NCBI GenBank assembly: GCA_030693705.1
Contig: JAUYAB010000109.1
Location: forward strand, 1-44,355
Direction of reading: 5' to 3'
DNA length: 44,355 nucleotides
Origin: Ignavibacteria bacterium
GTDB taxonomy: Bacteria > Bacteroidota > Ignavibacteria > Ignavibacteriales > Ignavibacteriaceae
Part shown: positions 1 to 8,652 of the stretch, piece after piece
How positions within the stretch are numbered: position 1 is the stretch's first letter
Layout of the letters: the number at the start of each line of letters is the position of its first letter
Notes under the pieces: generated by a model
The model's database searches: none
Told to the model about the DNA's origin: nothing
What the model saw: the letters and a program-made list of their open reading frames with translations, nothing else
Program-made: the position numbers and the translations under genes

Positions 1-1
1 T

Positions 2-2818
2 TCGGCAACAATACTTTCGCCTTATTTCCAAAGCTTTGATCTGATGTTTGGTGTTGGATTAAATCCTGATTCATGGCAAACAATTTTAAGCGATCAAAGA
101 AATCAAATTTATAATCAAACGATTGCCAACATTGATTTGCCCATTCAAACTGATACGGTTTTCACTTTAAGAATTGTGTTATATCAAACCAACGGACTTA
201 CCAAAGAAGAACGAATTAATTTTAATAGAATAACAAAACAGCCGAAGGGAGAGTTAATTTCAATTTTTCCGGCTTACTATGGAGATAAACCAACATTCAC
301 AGCAGCGCTTTACACTGATGTTCCGGCAATTGCAAAAATGTATTATCGTAAAGCAAATAGTGGTGAGAATTATCGTTTTGTCTCTTTAGATGGATTCGCG
401 ACAAATAATTTTTTTGTTAAACAGTTGCACTATGGCTTCATCCCGAAAGGAATTGTTGAACCTAATACCGATTATGAAATCTACTTTGAAATAGAAAATC
501 AGCTTGGCAATTCAACAAAACTGATGGATAATGGAAATCCATTCATCCAAAAATCATTGGACTTCTTCCACTTACAAAGTTTTCAAGAAAAGTCATATAC
601 GCTTCCGCCAGGTTCACTTTTTGAATCTACCTTTGAACTCGACTCATCAAAGACGAAATATCTTTTTTTAAGAGAAAATAACGATCCGATGCATACTTTT
701 CTTTATAAATTTGAAAATGATGGTTTCACAAAAATCGTTACTGATACTTTGAGTGAAAGAATTCCAAAAGCTGTTGGGGATTTTAATCGAAACGGGAAGT
801 TAGATGTTTTAGCGCTATGGTCCCGTCATGGTTTTATTATGGAGCAGAGAGAAAAGAATTCAATCAAGTTTGATGAGAAGCAAGCGTTTGATAAATCAAC
901 TTTCTGGCCAATCTTTGCACAAGATGTGGATGGAGATTCTGTTTACGAGGTTGGCGCATTAACTGATGATTCCACCATTTCTGTTTATAAAGTGAACAAC
1001 GATTTAAGTCTTACACTTTGGCAATCCTTGAAAAATTTTTCTCCAACTTTCATTTATGCGAATGAAATAAATTTTCCTCATTGTGTTATTGCTGATTTAA
1101 ACAAAAATGGAAAATCGGAGCTCTGGTTTTTGGATAGGGAAGGGGATATTTTCAGTTACGAATTGAATTCAATCGGCAAGTTTGTGCAATATCTTTCAGC
1201 GTCTACTGGATTTGAAAGTTCCTCGAATCAAATAGCCACCGGTGATTTTGATAATGATGGAACAAATGAACTGGCGGTATTGGTTCACTCGATTGCAGAG
1301 ATTGACATTGCAAGTTTTAACATTTTAGAAGTTTTAAAATTAGATTATTCAATTGCAAATAATCCTAAACTGAATATCACATTCTCTAATGCGTTTGTCG
1401 ATCCAGCGGAGGAATTCGGTTCATCGTTTCAGAGAAGACAGAGTGCTCTTAAATTTATGAATATCGATAATCAGCAAAGATTAGTTCTTTTTACTTTCCC
1501 ATATAGTTATATTTTATCGAATAATTCAAACACGTCATCAACTGATTTCATTTATTTCGATGAAACTACAAACAGTAATTCAATTTTTAATGGTAATTTG
1601 AGCAGCCAAACATCGAATGAAGTTGCATTTCCCAAAGCTGATAAAATTGTTTTTCTTTCTTCACACTTTTCGCCTCAATATTTACCAACTGACTTAGCCG
1701 GATATAGTATCGATTCTTCATCAGTCTATCTAAAATGGAACAGTAATGGTAGTTCGAGTATTTATCGAGGTGATTCCCCGGATACAACAAAGTTTGTAAA
1801 AATTGGAACAGCGAATGCAACTTATTTTACTGATTACTCCGTAATGTTGAACCAAAGTTATTACTACGCAATAAAAGATATTTCGAGTTTGCAGAAATCG
1901 TATTCAACTGTTCTGGAAGTATACCATCACAAAACCGCCGCACCGGTTGATGCAAAAATAGTTTCTCCTGTATCAATTGAATTGAGATTCGACGAAAAAA
2001 TAAAAACTGTGGTTGAAAATATCGAGTCGTTTCGTTTACTAACTGCTAATGGAATTTTGGCGCCTCACTCGGTTTCTGCTTCCTCAAGGTATTACTACTT
2101 TATATCGTTTACAAAAGAAATGAGCGTAGGGGAAAATAAATTGTTGGTTAGTGATCTTTCCGATTTTTACAATTCACCGATAGAAACTGACACGCTGAGT
2201 GTTAATTATATTCCGGAAGTAAGAGTCGATAACTTCTTCATCACTTCGCATTCGATACTTTCTCCATATAAAATATCCATACAATTTAATCTTCGTGTTG
2301 ATACGGCTTCCGTTTTGAATAAGACTAATTACGAAGTTATTCCGGCAAATCCAATTTCTAGTGTATATCTGAATGATAATAAAACTGTTATAATAAATTT
2401 TATAAATCGAATTGGAGCAATAGGAACAGAATACAAATTGATGTGTAAAAATATTTTGTCGGATAAGTCGGATGGTTCTTTAGTGATCGAGACAGGCGCG
2501 GGAAGCGAGGTAATTTTAGTTGAAAAAGCAGTTAATTTGGATAATGTATTCGTCTATCCCAGTCCGGCAAAAATTACGAACAGTTGGGTTACATTTGCTA
2601 ATTTACCTCAATATGCAGAAATCTTGATCTACACTTTGTCAGGAAGTAAAATTAATGATATATTTGAAAGTGATGGGAATGGCGGATTGACGTGGGATTT
2701 GAGAGATTTGCACGGCAACCAGGTAAATACCGGAGTCTATCTTTACTTTATCAAACAATTGGATAGTAACAAAAATGAAATTGGTCAAAAAGTTGGAAAA
2801 TTGGCTGTAATTAAATGA
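2..2818 (+). CDS. T9SS-exported multidomain protein with FG-GAP-like repeats, 5' end outside window
   Basis: The reading frame is open from the first bases of the window with no stop, so the ATG at 44 is probably internal and the true start lies upstream. About 938 residues are visible. Four Asp-rich FG-GAP/VCBS-like repeats (DFNRNGKLDV, DVDGDSVYEV, DLNKNGKSEL, DFDNDGTNEL) lie at about 780-1285. A fibronectin-III-like stretch with the pattern YRGDSPDTTKFVKIG follows at about 1690-1920, then two Ig-like segments resembling SbsA-type domains at about 1960-2480. The last 95 residues form a type-A T9SS sorting domain (VYPSPAK near its start, GVYLYFIK near its end), so the protein is expected to cross the outer membrane and be anchored or released. 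In related genomes such tails often follow a subtilisin-like protease, but the catalytic part is not visible. The stop codon overlaps the pgsA start (ATGA), implying co-transcription. Confidence 0.85.
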   Translation, partial: SATILSPYFQSFDLMFGVGLNPDSWQTILSDQRNQIYNQTIANIDLPIQTDTVFTLRIVLYQTNGLTKEERINFNRITKQPKGELISIFPAYYGDKPTFTAALYTDVPAIAKMYYRKANSGENYRFVSLDGFATNNFFVKQLHYGFIPKGIVEPNTDYEIYFEIENQLGNSTKLMDNGNPFIQKSLDFFHLQSFQEKSYTLPPGSLFESTFELDSSKTKYLFLRENNDPMHTFLYKFENDGFTKIVTDTLSERIPKAVGDFNRNGKLDVLALWSRHGFIMEQREKNSIKFDEKQAFDKSTFWPIFAQDVDGDSVYEVGALTDDSTISVYKVNNDLSLTLWQSLKNFSPTFIYANEINFPHCVIADLNKNGKSELWFLDREGDIFSYELNSIGKFVQYLSASTGFESSSNQIATGDFDNDGTNELAVLVHSIAEIDIASFNILEVLKLDYSIANNPKLNITFSNAFVDPAEEFGSSFQRRQSALKFMNIDNQQRLVLFTFPYSYILSNNSNTSSTDFIYFDETTNSNSIFNGNLSSQTSNEVAFPKADKIVFLSSHFSPQYLPTDLAGYSIDSSSVYLKWNSNGSSSIYRGDSPDTTKFVKIGTANATYFTDYSVMLNQSYYYAIKDISSLQKSYSTVLEVYHHKTAAPVDAKIVSPVSIELRFDEKIKTVVENIESFRLLTANGILAPHSVSASSRYYYFISFTKEMSVGENKLLVSDLSDFYNSPIETDTLSVNYIPEVRVDNFFITSHSILSPYKISIQFNLRVDTASVLNKTNYEVIPANPISSVYLNDNKTVIINFINRIGAIGTEYKLMCKNILSDKSDGSLVIETGAGSEVILVEKAVNLDNVFVYPSPAKITNSWVTFANLPQYAEILIYTLSGSKINDIFESDGNGGLTWDLRDLHGNQVNTGVYLYFIKQLDSNKNEIGQKVGKLAVIK

Positions 2819-3384
2819 AAATCACAAAAAGTGATATTACGCTATCAAATGGATTGAGTCTGCTTAGACTTCTTCTTGCCATTCCATTTTGGCTTCTATT
2901 AAATAATTTTCAAGATCAAGAAAGCAGAACTTACTTAATATTGATTGGAGTTGTGGTTGTCTTTACCGATTGGGCTGATGGCTATTTTGCAAGGAAATTT
3001 AATCAAATTACTGAACTTGGGAAATTAATCGATCCGTTGGCTGATAAGGTTTGTGCCGGTATTCTTATAACAAAATTATATTTGATTGGAGAAATTACCC
3101 CGGTTCTCTTCTTTATTCTTATCGGGAGAGACGTTTTAATATTTATAGCCGGAATATTTTTAACAAAATATTTAGGGAAAATATTACCCTCCAATTTTCT
3201 TGGAAAAGTAACAGTTACCTTCATCGCACTTTTTATTTTTATGATTTGTTTTGGCTTCAATAAAGAGGGTTTCGCTTACCTGTTCATTTATTATTTAATT
3301 ATATTACTTTCGTTTTTATCCTTAATTGCTTATGCAATTAGAGCAGCAGAATTTATTAAAAAGAGAAAAAATGGGTTTATTTAA
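2815..3384 (+). CDS. pgsA: CDP-diacylglycerol-glycerol-3-phosphate 3-phosphatidyltransferase
   Basis: This is an integral-membrane enzyme of 189 residues that makes phosphatidylglycerol phosphate from CDP-diacylglycerol and glycerol-3-phosphate. The CDP-alcohol phosphotransferase signature is complete: D52, D55-G56, A59-R60, G69, D73 and D77, which bind metal and the CDP moiety. Several hydrophobic segments surround it, as the family requires. The ATG overlaps the stop of the preceding exported-protein gene by four bases, and its 3' end overlaps the ftsY start by 14 bases. Substrate choice (glycerol phosphate rather than serine or inositol) is inferred from length and general similarity; the signature itself is shared by the whole superfamily. 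Confidence 0.88.
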   Translation: MKITKSDITLSNGLSLLRLLLAIPFWLLLNNFQDQESRTYLILIGVVVVFTDWADGYFARKFNQITELGKLIDPLADKVCAGILITKLYLIGEITPVLFFILIGRDVLIFIAGIFLTKYLGKILPSNFLGKVTVTFIALFIFMICFGFNKEGFAYLFIYYLIILLSFLSLIAYAIRAAEFIKKRKNGFI

Positions 3385-4315
3385 AAATATTAATATTGAC
3401 AAACTCAAGTCCGGGTTAGCTAAAACTAGATCAGCAATATTTAACCGAATCTCTGAAGCGGTGACCGGAAAAGTAAAGTTGGACGAAGATGTTTTCCATG
3501 AACTCGAAGAAATTTTGATTACTTCCGATATGGGAGTAGAACTTTCATCTGAAATTATTGAAGACGTTAAAAGAAAGCTGGTATATGAATCAGTTAGAAA
3601 TGAAGAAACAATTTATAAGGTAATGGAAAACTCATTAACCAGCATCCTTGAAAATTCTTTTACAAATGTTGAATATGAACCTGATTATACGAATTTCAAA
3701 CCATACATTATAGTTGTTGTTGGCGTTAATGGAGCTGGGAAAACAACAACCGTAGGCAAGATGGCTCATAATTTCTACCAAGCAGGTAGAACGGTAATCA
3801 TCGGTGCAGCAGATACATTTAGAGCCGCCGCAAACGAACAGCTTGAAATATGGGCACAGCGTGCAAAAGTAAGTATCGTCCAAAAAGGTAGTGGAGCTGA
3901 TCCATCTTCGGTTGTATACGAAACAGTAAAAAAAGCAATTGACGAAAAAGTTGATGTGGTAATAATCGATACAGCGGGCAGATTACATACAAAAAATAAT
4001 TTGATGGATGAATTATCAAAGATTCAGAGAGTTATAAAAAAACTTTTAGATTATGCCCCAAATGATATCTTCTTAGTAGTTGATGGGAGCACCGGACAAA
4101 ATGCGATTCAGCAAGCCAAAGCCTTTTCAAAATCTGTAAATTTAACAGGGTTAATTATTACAAAATTGGATGGTACAGCAAAAGGAGGAATTGTGTTCCA
4201 AATTGCCAGAGAATTGAAATTGAAAATTCCTTATATAGGTGTTGGGGAAGGCATTGATGATTTGCAGAATTTCGATAATTCTTTGTTTGTTAAAACATTA
4301 ATTGGATCAAATTAA
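3371..4315 (+). CDS. ftsY: Signal recognition particle receptor FtsY
   Basis: FtsY is the SRP-receptor GTPase that docks ribosome-SRP complexes at the membrane. The ATG at 3371 (MGLFKNINIDKLKSG) is preferred to the upstream ATG at 3326: it gives the usual short N-domain and only a 14-base overlap with pgsA. The protein has 314 residues. The N domain occupies about 1-110. The G domain carries the P-loop GVNGAGKTTT (about 118-127), DTFRAAANEQLE (insertion box start), DTAGRLHT (G3) and TKLDGTAKGG (G4/closing loop). No long acidic A domain is present, so this is the short form. It lies between two lipid-metabolism genes on the same strand. Confidence 0.95.
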   Translation: MGLFKNINIDKLKSGLAKTRSAIFNRISEAVTGKVKLDEDVFHELEEILITSDMGVELSSEIIEDVKRKLVYESVRNEETIYKVMENSLTSILENSFTNVEYEPDYTNFKPYIIVVVGVNGAGKTTTVGKMAHNFYQAGRTVIIGAADTFRAAANEQLEIWAQRAKVSIVQKGSGADPSSVVYETVKKAIDEKVDVVIIDTAGRLHTKNNLMDELSKIQRVIKKLLDYAPNDIFLVVDGSTGQNAIQQAKAFSKSVNLTGLIITKLDGTAKGGIVFQIARELKLKIPYIGVGEGIDDLQNFDNSLFVKTLIGSN

Positions 4316-4349
4316 CCATTATTAAATCACGATTTAAGATATTTATTAG

Positions 4350-5288
4350 ATGTTAAATAGTAGCAACACTTATTTCATTTTGAACCCAACTGCCGGGAAA
4401 GGGAAAGGGTTAAAAATGCAACCCAAAATTGAAAAAATGCTCACCAATTTAAATATTTCCGGGTCTAATCTTAAAATTACCGAGTTCCCTGGACATGCCA
4501 CTGAATTAGCTAACGCTTCTATTAACAAAGAATCTTCCATTTTTTGTATTGGAGGAGATGGGACACTTAATGAGGTAATAAATGGATTAAACAACCATGT
4601 CAATGTATCATTAGGAGTTATTCCAATTGGTTCCGGCAATGATTTTGCACGCGGATTAGGGATATTAGAAAAGGGATTTTCCTTGGAAAGATACATTCAA
4701 AGTAACAAAAAAATCGTATGTGATATTGGTCATGTGCAAATCTTCAATGGAGTCGAACTCATCCTTGATAAAAAATTTATTTCAAGTCTTGGAATTGGGT
4801 TCGATGCGTTAGTTGCTTATAATATTCGATCAATTAAAGTTCTAAAAGGATTGGCTTTATACATCTCATCTGTAATTTTAAGTTTATTTAAGTACAAAGC
4901 TCCTAAATGTACAATTTCTTCTGAAGAATTAGACTTAAAATTAAATGATAAAATTTTTTTATTTGCAGTAGGAAATACCGAAACAGCCGGCGGTGGTTTT
5001 AAATTAAATCCAGGTGCTACCATTGATGATGGTTATTTAAATCTTTGTTTTGCCAAAAATATTTCGAAGTTAACTGTGTTAAAAATATTGCCAAGGGCAA
5101 TTACAGGTGATCATGTTAAAGATGACCGAGTTTATACATACAAATTTAAATCATTAAATTATAAAACCTCAGACAAGATTTACATTCATATTGACGGCGA
5201 AGCAATACAATTGGATGAAGGGGAGAAGAAAATAGTTATCAGTGTTAGCAAAACCACTCAAAAAGTGATTGTAAATGAGGAATATTAG
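4350..5288 (+). CDS. Diacylglycerol kinase / lipid kinase (DagK/YegS family)
   Basis: This is a soluble lipid kinase of 312 residues that phosphorylates diacylglycerol or a related lipid with ATP, probably recycling diacylglycerol to phosphatidic acid. Family motifs are intact: NPTAGKGKG (12-20), the nucleotide-binding GGDGTLNE (68-75) and GSGNDFAR (94-101). The C-terminal half has the expected beta-sandwich region (GNTETAGGGFKLNPGATIDDG). It starts 34 bases after ftsY and closes the plus-strand cluster, meeting hbd tail to tail across about 150 AT-rich bases. The exact lipid substrate cannot be read from sequence. Confidence 0.88.
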   Translation: MLNSSNTYFILNPTAGKGKGLKMQPKIEKMLTNLNISGSNLKITEFPGHATELANASINKESSIFCIGGDGTLNEVINGLNNHVNVSLGVIPIGSGNDFARGLGILEKGFSLERYIQSNKKIVCDIGHVQIFNGVELILDKKFISSLGIGFDALVAYNIRSIKVLKGLALYISSVILSLFKYKAPKCTISSEELDLKLNDKIFLFAVGNTETAGGGFKLNPGATIDDGYLNLCFAKNISKLTVLKILPRAITGDHVKDDRVYTYKFKSLNYKTSDKIYIHIDGEAIQLDEGEKKIVISVSKTTQKVIVNEEY

Positions 5289-5441
5289 TTTACATAATAT
5301 ACATTATCATGCACGAATTGATGATAGGAAATGCTTCTTATACGTTTCAAGCAATTTATTCAATCAACCTATAGTATCCAACTTTTTTCTCCTCCGCGAA
5401 TAAATCTCTTTTATATCAAAAATAATTGGTAGTCAAAAAAT

Positions 5442-6287
5442 TTAATATTTAAAAAATCCTTCACCACTTTTTCTACCAAGTTTGCCTGCAGAAACCATTT
5501 TTTTAAGAAGCGGACAAGGTCTGTATTTAGAATCATTGAATCCCGTGTAAAGAACTTCCATAATGGATAAGCAGACATCTAATCCGATAAAATCAGCCAG
5601 CGTAAGTGGACCCATTGGATGATTCATTCCCAACTTCATGATTGTATCTATATCTTCGGCTTTGGCAACTCCTTCCATCAACGCATAAACAGCCTCGTTT
5701 ATCATCGGCAATAAAACTCTGTTCGAGATAAATCCGGGATAATCATTTACTTCGCATGGAGTTTTGCCAATAGCAATGGACAAATCGTAGATCGTTTTAA
5801 ATGTCTCATCACTTGTCGAATATCCGCGTATGATCTCGATCAACTTCATGATCGGAACAGGATTCATGAAATGCATCCCAATAAACTTATCAGGTCGGCA
5901 AACATTCCCTAATTCCGTTACAGAGATTGATGATGTATTTGAAGCAAAGATGCAATTTTGGTTAATGATTTCTTGTAACTCTTTAAATATTAAGACTTTG
6001 GCGGCTTTATTTTCGAAGACAGCTTCGATTACTAAGTTAGTTGTTGCTGGAGTGTTTTTTATCCCTATAATTGGGGAAATTTTATTTAATGCTTCATTAG
6101 CCTGAATTTCCGTTATCGTACCTTTTTTAGACATTCTATTAAGGTTATTTGTTACTGCTCCCAAAGCAGTGTCGATCTTCATCCGGTCTATTTCGACAAG
6201 ATTAACAGAATAACCATTGAGTGCAAAAACTGTAGCGATCCCATTCCCCATAGTTCCCCCGCCGATTACTGAAATTTCGTTTATCAT
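5442..6287 (-). CDS. hbd: 3-hydroxybutyryl-CoA dehydrogenase
   Basis: This NAD(P)-dependent enzyme interconverts acetoacetyl-CoA and 3-hydroxybutyryl-CoA in butyrate/PHB or fatty-acid metabolism. At 281 residues it has the usual length for the stand-alone enzyme. The N-terminal Rossmann fold starts with IGGGTMGNGIA. The active-site set is present: Ser119/120 (SNTSS), His139 within GMHFMNP, and Asn189 within GFISNR. The C-terminal dimerisation domain shows GMNHPMGPLTLADFIGLD. It begins 12 bases after holB with a clear GGGAG ribosome-binding site, so it is the last gene of the long minus-strand run. No thiolase or crotonase lies nearby. Confidence 0.93.
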   Translation of the reverse strand: MINEISVIGGGTMGNGIATVFALNGYSVNLVEIDRMKIDTALGAVTNNLNRMSKKGTITEIQANEALNKISPIIGIKNTPATTNLVIEAVFENKAAKVLIFKELQEIINQNCIFASNTSSISVTELGNVCRPDKFIGMHFMNPVPIMKLIEIIRGYSTSDETFKTIYDLSIAIGKTPCEVNDYPGFISNRVLLPMINEAVYALMEGVAKAEDIDTIMKLGMNHPMGPLTLADFIGLDVCLSIMEVLYTGFNDSKYRPCPLLKKMVSAGKLGRKSGEGFFKY

Positions 6288-6299
6288 AATTCTCCCTTT

Positions 6300-7385
6300 T
6301 TATTTTTTGATTTTGATGATTGATGAAAGTAGCATTACTAATCGAAATTTTAAGACATTGATATTGACATTAGTGTTTGTAATCTGGTGTAACAAGTATT
6401 CACAATCTTGAATGATCCCCGACAAATTTACTTGTGAATATTTTAAATTGAATTTCTCTATCGTTTCTCCATAATTTGAGAAGTAATATGGAATATTTCC
6501 ATTTCTTGCAGACTGCAGTTCATACAACCAATATATAATGAATCTAACTATCTGTTGAAAATCCTTCTCTTCCTTTTTACCGATGTCATTCATTTCCCTC
6601 AAACATGAGTAATATTTCCCTACCAATCCAAATCTAAGAATAGATATGGTTTTTTCAAGGAAAAAACTAACATCAGATTTGAGAAGTTCTAACGCTTTGC
6701 TGTATGAACCTTCGGCAATTCTGCTTACAACATGAGCTGTGTCCGAATCGGTCTCAAAGTAAGTTGTTAAAATCTCCTCAATTTCGTTTTCTGTGAGAGG
6801 AGAAAACTGAAACTCCTGGCATCTCGATCTAATCGTTTCCCTCAAAACGCCTAATTTAGTTGTTGTTAAGATGAAATATGTATTGTCCGGGGGTTCCTCT
6901 AAATTTTTTAAAAGAGCGTTCTGAGCAGTCTCATTCATCAATTCAGCGCCGGAAATAATAATAACTCGTTTGTTTGCTGCATCAGCTTTTAACGAGAGAA
7001 ATTTGTGTATCTCGCGAATACTATTAATTTTAATATCGTTAGCGTTTGGAATATCAAGCAGGTAATAAGGATTAATCTCTTTTTTTTGAATTTCACTTCT
7101 GATTTTTTCAAAATCTGCCGCTGGGATCTTGTCCAACGGTCCATCGGAATCCAATTCATTTTTCCCCCTTGGTAATGCTGTAATGAATTTAATGTTTTGG
7201 CTTTCTAAAAAATTGTTCTTATCTGAATTATTATCAACCAGCGAAACAGCAAACCGAATTGCAATGGCATCCATTCCAAAACCTTCCTCACCATGCAGTA
7301 TTAGTGCGTGATGAAGCGCGTTGCTTTGCATTAAGTGGGTTAAAGAGTGTTTAATCTTTTCCTGCCCGACAGTTTTTTTCCACAT
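6300..7385 (-). CDS. holB: DNA polymerase III delta-prime subunit (clamp loader)
   Basis: This 361-residue clamp-loader subunit of the AAA+ fold helps open the sliding clamp. The N-terminal part (WKKTVGQEKIKHSL, HHALILHGEEGFGMDA) matches the HolB/DnaX family. The P-loop position reads GEEGFGMD and lacks the Lys-Ser/Thr needed for ATP binding, as expected for delta-prime. Sensor-like and SRC motifs are present (NALLKNLEEPPDNTYF, RSRCQEF). The zinc-binding cysteine cluster found in many delta-prime and DnaX proteins is absent. An intrinsic terminator lies directly upstream, so holB-hbd may need its own promoter. Confidence 0.85.
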   Translation of the reverse strand: MWKKTVGQEKIKHSLTHLMQSNALHHALILHGEEGFGMDAIAIRFAVSLVDNNSDKNNFLESQNIKFITALPRGKNELDSDGPLDKIPAADFEKIRSEIQKKEINPYYLLDIPNANDIKINSIREIHKFLSLKADAANKRVIIISGAELMNETAQNALLKNLEEPPDNTYFILTTTKLGVLRETIRSRCQEFQFSPLTENEIEEILTTYFETDSDTAHVVSRIAEGSYSKALELLKSDVSFFLEKTISILRFGLVGKYYSCLREMNDIGKKEEKDFQQIVRFIIYWLYELQSARNGNIPYYFSNYGETIEKFNLKYSQVNLSGIIQDCEYLLHQITNTNVNINVLKFRLVMLLSSIIKIKK

Positions 7386-7394
7386 AAGATTAAG

Positions 7395-7422
7395 AAATAA
7401 AAAAAGGCACTATAAGTGCCTT
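7395..7422 (-). terminator. Intrinsic terminator between the DUF2795 gene and holB
   Basis: A perfect 8-bp stem (AAGGCACT / AGTGCCTT, 7404-7411 and 7415-7422) with a 3-base loop is followed, reading along the minus strand, by a run of seven or more T. It sits 22 bases past the stop of the DUF2795 gene and just before holB, so it would end or attenuate transcription inside the long minus-strand gene run. Confidence 0.8.
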
Positions 7423-7444
7423 AAATGATTGATATTTTAACAAA

Positions 7445-7666
7445 TTAAATTTCATCCTCGTTATAAAAGAAATCTTCATCGGTCGGATAATCAGGCCAAA
7501 TGTCTTCAATAGATTCATATGGCTCTTCCGAATCTTCCAACTCTTTTAAATTCTCAATAACTTCTAAAGGAGCTCCGATTCTTTCACAGTAATCAATTAG
7601 CTCCTCTTTTGTAGCCGGCCAGGGCGCATCATCTAAAAATGAAGCTAATTCAATAGTCCAAATCAT
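7445..7666 (-). CDS. DUF2795 family small acidic protein
   Basis: This 73-residue acidic protein has the family pattern WPATKEELIDYCERIGAP followed by an acidic stretch and the conserved tail YESIEDIWPDYPTDEDFFY. The family is widespread in Bacteroidetes, Chlorobi and relatives. Its function is unknown, and nothing here reveals a catalytic site. It lies 18 bases after the M23 peptidase gene and is followed by a strong intrinsic terminator, making it the last gene of that transcription unit. Confidence 0.85.
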   Translation of the reverse strand: MIWTIELASFLDDAPWPATKEELIDYCERIGAPLEVIENLKELEDSEEPYESIEDIWPDYPTDEDFFYNEDEI

Positions 7667-7684
7667 AAAACAAAATCCTTAGTA

Positions 7685-8581
7685 TTAATTATTAGCAAAT
7701 AATTGTGAATCGTTAAAAAAGAAAAGTTCCGGATCAAGATTTATCCCATCGTGTAATACTTCATAGTGAAGGTGCGGGCCGGCTGAAAGTCCGGTATTAC
7801 CAGTAAAAGCGATTAATGTATTTCTGCTAACTTTCTGCCCTTGTTTCGCTTTTGCATTAGAAAGATGTCCATAAATAGTTCGATACCCAAAACCATGATC
7901 TATTTCAACACAGAGACCAAAACCGTTTTTATATCCAACAAAATCAATAACACCGCCGCCGGAAGCATAAACACGTGTGCCAACGTTGGTTATAATGTCT
8001 AATCCATTATGCATTCTATTTGTGTGTAAAATCGGATGAAGTCTCATTCCGAATCCATGCACAGCAATCGATCCACTACAAGGTTTGATAGCCGGAATAT
8101 CTTTATAAAGTTCTTCATTTCTTTTTAAAGCTGAAGCAATATCAGCAACGTTTTGCTTTTCAAATTTAATTTTTGTTAGTAATTTATCAACAAAAGAATC
8201 AACTGCTTTTAACCCATTCTCTTTAACACTATTCTTAAAATCATAACTCAAATCAAATTCACCGCCACCAATGCCTAACTGATGTTCTTCATTAGAGATA
8301 ACCGGCAAATTCGCAGCTATTCGCAACTCATTATTAATTTTTAACAGACTATCAAGTTGCGTATTCACTTTTTGGTAGTTCTTGATGAGAGATTCAATTT
8401 TTTGTTGGAAAGCTTGATCAGTTGGGAAGTCTTGTTTTTTTGACCATTCACCTGTAAAGTAAAAGCCAATTGAAGAAATCAAAAATATAGAAATACCAAT
8501 CAAAAGAACCAATTTTGATTTTAGTCCTTTGATTTCCGTAAATCTTAAATATTTGTAATTAAAGTAGTATAATTTCTTCAT
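7685..8581 (-). CDS. M23 family metallopeptidase, membrane-anchored
   Basis: This is a LytM-type zinc endopeptidase (298 residues from the ATG at 8581) expected to cut peptidoglycan cross-bridges in the periplasm or to activate amidases. A single N-terminal membrane segment lies at about 24-43, followed by a coiled-coil-like linker. The C-terminal M23 domain has the zinc/catalytic set H191-x3-D195 (HNGLD) and HLH at about 270-272 (GPHLHYEV). A TTG at 8626 would add 15 residues, but it lies inside a good promoter match, so the ATG is preferred. Downstream neighbours are a DUF2795 gene and a terminator. Confidence 0.9.
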   Translation of the reverse strand: MKKLYYFNYKYLRFTEIKGLKSKLVLLIGISIFLISSIGFYFTGEWSKKQDFPTDQAFQQKIESLIKNYQKVNTQLDSLLKINNELRIAANLPVISNEEHQLGIGGGEFDLSYDFKNSVKENGLKAVDSFVDKLLTKIKFEKQNVADIASALKRNEELYKDIPAIKPCSGSIAVHGFGMRLHPILHTNRMHNGLDIITNVGTRVYASGGGVIDFVGYKNGFGLCVEIDHGFGYRTIYGHLSNAKAKQGQKVSRNTLIAFTGNTGLSAGPHLHYEVLHDGINLDPELFFFNDSQLFANN

Positions 8582-8593
8582 AATTTGTATGCG

Positions 8594-8622
8594 AAAATAA
8601 TCAAACGAATCCTCTTTGTCAA
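8594..8622 (-). promoter_or_regulatory. Candidate sigma70-like promoter upstream of the M23 peptidase
   Basis: On the minus strand a perfect TTGACA (8622-8617) is followed after 17 bases by TATTTT (8599-8594). It lies just upstream of the chosen ATG at 8581 in the only sizeable gap (71 bases) between hprK and this gene. The predicted leader is very short (about 6 bases), which weakens the call. Confidence 0.3.
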
Positions 8623-8652
8623 ACAAATTCCAAACAAAGTGAAAAAAATAAT

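Noticed and set aside
1587-1820. Antisense frame inside the first exported-protein gene, and similar antisense frames elsewhere
   Set aside because: They are fully covered by strongly supported genes on the other strand and show no family motifs.
8582-8626. TTG start at 8626 for the M23 peptidase
   Set aside because: It lies inside a TTGACA-N17-TATTTT promoter match and adds residues before the normal short cytoplasmic start.
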